Shown here piece by piece: positions 59,987-64,000 of a DNA stretch of 64,000 nucleotides. The position numbers and the translations under genes are program-made. The DNA comes from Corynebacterium suedekumii. Its GTDB lineage: Bacteria > Actinomycetota > Actinomycetes > Mycobacteriales > Mycobacteriaceae. Location of the stretch: the NCBI RefSeq assembly GCF_030252185.1, contig NZ_CP126970.1, positions 1,612,001 to 1,676,000 on the forward strand, given 5' to 3'. The notes under the pieces are model-generated. The model was not told the DNA's origin. It did no database searches and saw only the letters and a list, made by a program, of their open reading frames with translations. Each line of letters opens with the position of its first letter. The stretch's first letter is position 1.

Positions 59987-61003
59987 CTACTCCCCGCCGC
60001 CCGGCTGCCCGATGGCGATCATCCGCTCGAGGGAGGCGCGGGCGGCGTCGGCCACGTCGACGGCAACGTCCACTTCATCGACGCCGAGGGCCAGGCAGCG
60101 CAGCAGGGCAGCCGGGGTGATCATCTTCATGTAGGAACACGACGCCCGGTCGTTGACCGGCTGGAAGTCCACCCCCGGGGCGGTCTGCCGCAGCTGGTGG
60201 AGCATGCCGATTTCAGTGGCGACCAGCACGGTGCCGGAACCCTGTCGGCCGGCCTCGTCGAGCATCTGGCCGGTGGAGAGCAGGTGGACCCGGGAGGCGT
60301 CGACAAGCCCCTCGCCGGCGAGGTAGATCGCGGAGTTCGCGCAGCCGCACTCCGGGTGGATGTAGAGGTCCGCGTCCGGGTTCTCCTCCGCCTGCCGCGT
60401 GAGATCCGGCCCCGAGATACCCGCGTGGACGTGGCACTCACCGGCCCAGATGTGCATGTTCTCCCGGCCGGTCTCCCGCCGGACGTGAGCGCCGAGGAAC
60501 TGGTCGGGGCAGAACAGGATCTCGCGGTCGGCGGGCAGGGAGGCGACGACGTCGACGGCGTTCGACGACGTGCAGCACACATCCGTCAGGGCCTTGACCT
60601 CGGCGGTCGTGTTGACGTAGGACACCACCAGCGCATCCGGGTGCTGCGCCTTCCACTCCCGCAGCTGCCCGGCGGTGATCGAGTCGGCCAGCGAGCAGCC
60701 CGCCCGCTCGTCGGGGATGAGCACCGTCTTCTCCGGCGACAGAATCTTCGCCGACTCCGCCATGAAGTGCACCCCGCAGAACACGATGACATCGGCGTCG
60801 GTCTCCGCCGCGATCCGTGACAGCCCGAGCGAATCACCCGTGTGATCGGCGATGTCCTGGATCTCCGGCAGCTGGTAGTTGTGGGCGAGGATGACGGCGT
60901 TGCGCTCTGCGGCCAGGCGCCTGACCTCGGCGGCCCAGTCGGCGTCGGCGTCGACGCCGGTCCAGCCATCGGGCCCATCGACGATCTGATCGAGCAGGGA
61001 CAC
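59987..61003 (-). CDS. nadA: Quinolinate synthase
   Basis: A 338-residue [4Fe-4S] enzyme that condenses iminoaspartate with dihydroxyacetone phosphate to quinolinate for NAD synthesis. Conserved blocks are [40 protein letters not shown], and [21 protein letters not shown]. Cluster ligands appear to be Cys103 (RAGCSLAD), Cys219 (HPECGC) and Cys289 (CSYMKM). The expected partners nadB and nadC are not next to it. A TA pair lies downstream and a divergent HNH gene upstream. Confidence 0.95.
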   Translation of the reverse strand: MSLLDQIVDGPDGWTGVDADADWAAEVRRLAAERNAVILAHNYQLPEIQDIADHTGDSLGLSRIAAETDADVIVFCGVHFMAESAKILSPEKTVLIPDERAGCSLADSITAGQLREWKAQHPDALVVSYVNTTAEVKALTDVCCTSSNAVDVVASLPADREILFCPDQFLGAHVRRETGRENMHIWAGECHVHAGISGPDLTRQAEENPDADLYIHPECGCANSAIYLAGEGLVDASRVHLLSTGQMLDEAGRQGSGTVLVATEIGMLHQLRQTAPGVDFQPVNDRASCSYMKMITPAALLRCLALGVDEVDVAVDVADAARASLERMIAIGQPGGGE

Positions 61004-61085
61004 GGTGAACTCCTTGAGTCAGGACGGTAACGGCCCCTGAAGTATCCCAGATGTCAAGCCCCCGCAGGCCCCGAGGGCCCCGGGG

Positions 61086-61111
61086 CTGTGGACAACGGCA
61101 GTTATCCACAG
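61086..61111. promoter_or_regulatory. Inverted DnaA-box-like pair between nadA and the HNH gene
   Basis: TGTGGACAA (61087-61095, complement TTGTCCACA) and TTATCCACA (61102-61110) are both DnaA-box consensus matches. They form 11-bp arms with one mismatch around a GGCA loop. Confidence 0.5.
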
Positions 61112-61123
61112 GCGGCATCTCTC

Positions 61124-61136
61124 GCTTATCGACGCC
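61124..61136 (-). repeat. Dispersed 13-mer GGCGTCGATAAGC, intergenic copy
   Basis: Exact copy 13 nt beyond the DnaA-box-like pair and 29 nt before the HNH gene. Nineteen bp around it match the copy at 11994 exactly. Confidence 0.8.
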
Positions 61137-61164
61137 CCCGTGGTCACCGTCTACCGTCCACCCC

Positions 61165-62319
61165 ATGGACGTCGTGAGCGCACTGGAGGCCCTGCAGGGT
61201 AGGGGCATCGAGGTGTTGTCGGCCATCGCCGTCGGGCGGCTGACCCGCCAACGCCTCATCGACCTCGGCCACCCGCAGTCCACCGCACGGGCATGGGCCC
61301 GCCTCTCGGAGGTGTTCTTCGGACCCACGCGCTCCCGCCGACTCCAGGCGGCGGCGGTGGCGGCCGCCCGCGACGGCGGCCTGTCCGTCGACGCTCTCCG
61401 GGCCGTGGACAAGCACGCCCGCAAGCTGCTCAAGGACGCCTCGGTCTCCGAATGGGAATTGCGCCTGGAACTGTGCGGTCTGACCGGCACCGTCGACGAG
61501 ATCGACCGGCAGGCCGCCGCCCGTGTCCGCGAGATCAACCGCACCGTCGCCGACGCCGAGAAGAAGGCCTTCGGCCGTCGCAGCCTCAAGGGCGGGAAGA
61601 ACACCGACGCCCAGGGCCTGCGCACCATCACCGTCACCCTGCCGGAACGACTCATGGCCACCACCCTCGCCCGTCTGCGGGTCACCGCCGGTCGGCTGCG
61701 GGGTCAGGATGCGAAGCTGTCTTATGAGCAGGCGATGGCGGATGCGTTCCTCTCCCACGTCGGGGCTGGTGCCGGTGTCGCTGCCGGGACGGTGCCCCCG
61801 ATCCCGCTGGTGGTCATCGGCTTACCCGACTGGGCGAGGATCCACCGACAGGAGGGTGACGAGACGATCTTCGCCCTGACCGACGGCACCACCGTCACCG
61901 GCGCTGAGCTGGTGGCCGGGCAGATGGCCGAGCATCACCTGGTGGGGGTGTACGACCCGGTCGAGGGGCCGGTCAATCTCTACCGGAGCCAGCGTCTGGC
62001 CAGCGGGAAGCAGCGGATGCTGTTGGCGGCGGAGACGATCCTGTGTCCGACGCCGGGGTGCACGACCTCGGCGGATGAATGTCAGGTGCATCACCTGGTG
62101 GCCTGGCAGCATGGCGGGGAGACCAATGTGGCGTCGATGTCGGTGGTGTGTCGGGTGCACAATGCCCGTAACGACGACGATCCTAACGCCCCACCCCGCA
62201 ACGGTCGCCTGGAACGGCAGGACGGTGGGGTGGTGTTCCACCCGCCTGACGGGCGGGCGGTGGAGACGAATCGGCACCCCATCCGGGAGCTGTCAGCGAT
62301 GGCACTGGTCAGAGGGTGA
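61165..62319 (+). CDS. DUF222 / HNH endonuclease domain protein (13E12 repeat family)
   Basis: A 384-residue protein of a family that is multicopy in many actinobacteria. A helical DUF222 domain fills about 1-230. The HNH domain near the C-terminus reads CPTPGCTTSADECQVHHLVAWQHGGETNVASMSVVCRVHNARNDD: paired Cys (zinc), the HH catalytic pair, and the final His-Asn. Function is unproven: related proteins lie in 13E12 repeat regions of mycobacteria and may be homing-like or DNA-repair nucleases. ATG 61165 was chosen at the first homology-like codon. Its end overlaps the convergent antiporter gene by 11 nt. Confidence 0.88.
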   Translation: MDVVSALEALQGRGIEVLSAIAVGRLTRQRLIDLGHPQSTARAWARLSEVFFGPTRSRRLQAAAVAAARDGGLSVDALRAVDKHARKLLKDASVSEWELRLELCGLTGTVDEIDRQAAARVREINRTVADAEKKAFGRRSLKGGKNTDAQGLRTITVTLPERLMATTLARLRVTAGRLRGQDAKLSYEQAMADAFLSHVGAGAGVAAGTVPPIPLVVIGLPDWARIHRQEGDETIFALTDGTTVTGAELVAGQMAEHHLVGVYDPVEGPVNLYRSQRLASGKQRMLLAAETILCPTPGCTTSADECQVHHLVAWQHGGETNVASMSVVCRVHNARNDDDPNAPPRNGRLERQDGGVVFHPPDGRAVETNRHPIRELSAMALVRG

Positions 62320-63781
62320 GCGTCCCGTTGACCAGGCCCACCACCGCCACCACCGCGGCGACGAGAATTACGGCGACGACGACCCACTCGAAGGCGTTGA
62401 AGGATCGTTCGCCGGCACGTCGACGCGTCCACATATAGGGGATCAGGCCCGGGGCGACCGCGAGGGCGCCGAACAACAGGAAGGTCAGATCCGCCGCATA
62501 GACGAGCCAGCAGGAGTAGATGAAGGCGACGATGGCGACGGCGCGGTGTCGAGTGTTGTCGATGGGGGAGACGTCGGGACCGGAGTCGTCGAAAAGCGTG
62601 CCCGCATGCGGGTGGGTGATGCCCCGGCCCCGCACGGTGAGCAGCACCAGGTACAGCGCCGAGAAGAGATACGGCACCAGGTAGAGGACCGTGGCGAGCT
62701 GGACCATCGACACGTAGGCCGTCTCGTTGAGGAAGAACAGGATGATCGTCGCCTGGATCACCAGACTGGACACCAGCTGTGCCGCCCACGGGGCGCCGGC
62801 GAGATTGACCGCGCCCAGGCGGCGGGGCAGTAGACCGTCGACGGCCATGAGCACAATCGGCTCGGCGCACAGCATCTGCCACGACACGTAGGCGCCGAGC
62901 ACCGACAGGCACAGGCCGAGGGAGATCAAAGCACCGCCCCACGGACCGACGACCACCTCGAGGACGGCGGCCATCGAATTGTCCGGCAGGGCGGCCAGCT
63001 CCTCCTGGGTGAGCACACCGTAGGAGAGAGTGGAGACGGTGACCAGCAGGACGAGGACTGTGAGGAAACCGATGATGGTGGCCCGGCCGACGTCGTGACG
63101 CGAACGGGCCTGCTTCGAGTAGACGGATGCCCCTTCGACGCCGATGAACACCCACACCGTGAACAACATGACGCCCTGCACCTGCTCGAACACCGACCCC
63201 GTCGATGACTGCGCACCCCAGAAGTCCCAGGTGAAGCGGTCCCAGCTGAAACCAAGGAACGCGACGAGGATGATGAACGCCGTGATTGGCAGCAGCTTGG
63301 CCACCGTGGTCACCGCATTCATGAACGCCGCCTGGCGGATTCCCCTCGACAGCACGGCGAAGATCAGCCACGTCATCGACGAAACCGCCACCGCCGTGAC
63401 GATCCGGTTGTCCGCACTGAAGAAAGGGACGTAGTGGCCGAGCGTGCCGAAGAACAACGTGGCGTAACCGACCTGGGCGATCACCGACCCCAGCCAGTAG
63501 CCCCAGCCCGAGGTGAACCCGATGTAGTCACCCAGGCCGGCGCGGACGTAGGAGTACACGCCCGAATCCAGATGCGGCTTGCGCACCGCGAGGATCTGGA
63601 ACACGAAGGCGATGGCGAGCATGCCCACACCCGAAATCGCCCACCCGATGAGCGTCGCTCCCGGGCCGGCCGCCGAGGCCGCATTCTGCGGCAGGGAGAA
63701 GATGCCCGAACCCACCGTCGAACCGACGATGAGAGCAACCAGAGTCCACACCGTCACGGTGTGCGTACGAGTCAATGTCAC
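62309..63781 (-). CDS. Basic amino-acid antiporter, APC superfamily (arginine/ornithine type)
   Basis: A 490-residue permease with about twelve to thirteen helices. The N-terminus has the APA signature TLVALIVGSTVGSGIFSLPQNAASAAGPGA, with the GSGIF unwound segment of helix 1. KPHLDSGVYSYVRAGLGDYIGFTSGWGYW is the helix 3 region, and VFIGVEGASVYSKQAR contains the helix 6 GVEGA motif. These blocks are shared with arginine:ornithine antiporters of the ArcD/LysI type. ATG 63781 follows the divergent mazG start by 55 nt. The exact substrate is inferred. Confidence 0.88.
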   Translation of the reverse strand: MTLTRTHTVTVWTLVALIVGSTVGSGIFSLPQNAASAAGPGATLIGWAISGVGMLAIAFVFQILAVRKPHLDSGVYSYVRAGLGDYIGFTSGWGYWLGSVIAQVGYATLFFGTLGHYVPFFSADNRIVTAVAVSSMTWLIFAVLSRGIRQAAFMNAVTTVAKLLPITAFIILVAFLGFSWDRFTWDFWGAQSSTGSVFEQVQGVMLFTVWVFIGVEGASVYSKQARSRHDVGRATIIGFLTVLVLLVTVSTLSYGVLTQEELAALPDNSMAAVLEVVVGPWGGALISLGLCLSVLGAYVSWQMLCAEPIVLMAVDGLLPRRLGAVNLAGAPWAAQLVSSLVIQATIILFFLNETAYVSMVQLATVLYLVPYLFSALYLVLLTVRGRGITHPHAGTLFDDSGPDVSPIDNTRHRAVAIVAFIYSCWLVYAADLTFLLFGALAVAPGLIPYMWTRRRAGERSFNAFEWVVVAVILVAAVVAVVGLVNGTLTL

Positions 63782-63836
63782 CCGTTCACCTTAGGCGGGC
63801 TGTCCACCGGGGCGGAACTCGCTTTAGGATGAGGCC

Positions 63837-64000
63837 ATGACAGTCCTGCTTCTCGACGACCGCTGGCCCTCCCTCATCCCCATGGAAGCGCACGGCCGAC
63901 TGGCGGGACCCGTGTCCTTCACCGACGAGATCCCGGTCCGGGTGCGGTGGAACTTCGACTCCTTCGTCGCCCCCGAGGGGCCCGGCGTCCTGGTGAGCAC
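63837..64000 (+). CDS. mazG: MazG-type nucleotide pyrophosphohydrolase, partial (cut by window end)
   Basis: Only the first 54 codons are visible, beginning MTVLLLDDRWPSLIPMEA and continuing through VSFTDEIPVRVRWNF. This agrees with the N-terminal extension of mycobacterial MazG (Rv1021), which likewise follows mfd. AGGATGAGG lies just before ATG 63837. The catalytic EExxE and D residues would lie beyond the window, so the call rests on N-terminal similarity and gene order. Confidence 0.75.
   Translation, partial: MTVLLLDDRWPSLIPMEAHGRLAGPVSFTDEIPVRVRWNFDSFVAPEGPGVLVS

Overview
The window is a high-GC stretch of a Corynebacterium chromosome. The evidence is two antigen-85-like mycolyltransferases, an MmpL transporter, mycothiol-dependent gentisate degradation, divergent aceB/aceA genes with GlxR/RamA/RamB-type sites, gapB, and the actinobacterial block pth-rplY-prs-glmU-tetR-mfd-mazG (compare Rv1014c to Rv1021 of Mycobacterium tuberculosis). 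It holds about 57 protein genes (the last one cut by the window end), two remnant genes and one tRNA-Gln. I saw no prophage, insertion sequence, rRNA or CRISPR array.

Layout. 0-8 kb: quinol-monooxygenase-like protein, polyphosphate kinase 2, a DUF1648-type membrane protein with a damaged 5' end, HAD phosphatase, 3-hydroxyisobutyryl-CoA hydrolase, a two-repeat hypothetical protein and two tail-to-tail mycolyltransferases. 8-13 kb: glyoxylate shunt (aceB, aceA) and RraA. 12.6-22 kb: mmpL-tetR operon, a predicted sulfolipid pair (UDP-sulfoquinovose synthase plus SqdX-like glycosyltransferase), prfC, a short-chain dehydrogenase, an FMN reductase and a 63-aa peptide whose C-terminus contains only Asp and Trp. 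22-33 kb: pth, nitronate monooxygenase, gapB, the gentisate cluster genMFD-genR-genKH, a second pth and rplY. 33.5-39 kb: an incomplete mhpBDFE meta-cleavage operon beside a truncated transporter joined to a truncated IclR regulator. 39-46 kb: AlkD-like protein, MFS transporter, Fic/VbhA toxin-antitoxin, prs, glmU, MFS transporter. 45.9-49 kb: 2-oxoglutarate oxygenase coupled to an orphan MetQ-type lipoprotein, then a multicopper oxidase. 49-55 kb: tricarballylate module (GntR regulator, tcuA, tctCBA) with paired operators, then tRNA-Gln. 55-64 kb: tetR-mfd, a MazEF-type pair, nadA, a DUF222/HNH protein, a basic amino-acid antiporter and the start of mazG.

How it works together. The core block is interrupted by catabolic modules. 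The gen cluster takes 3-hydroxybenzoate and gentisate to fumarate and pyruvate. The mhp operon opens 2,3-dihydroxyphenylpropionate-type catechols but lacks its hydroxylase and hydrolase here. The tcu/tct module imports and oxidises tricarballylate. aceA/aceB and gapB support growth on the C2-C4 products.

The most notable signals are: the sulfoquinovosyl-lipid gene pair; the Trp/Asp heptad peptide; a 13-bp motif, GGCGTCGATAAGC, with 14 close copies in different reading frames and at terminators; a paired inverted-repeat element with a 51-nt interior; and two single-base frame disruptions, each cured by one extra C in a C-run.
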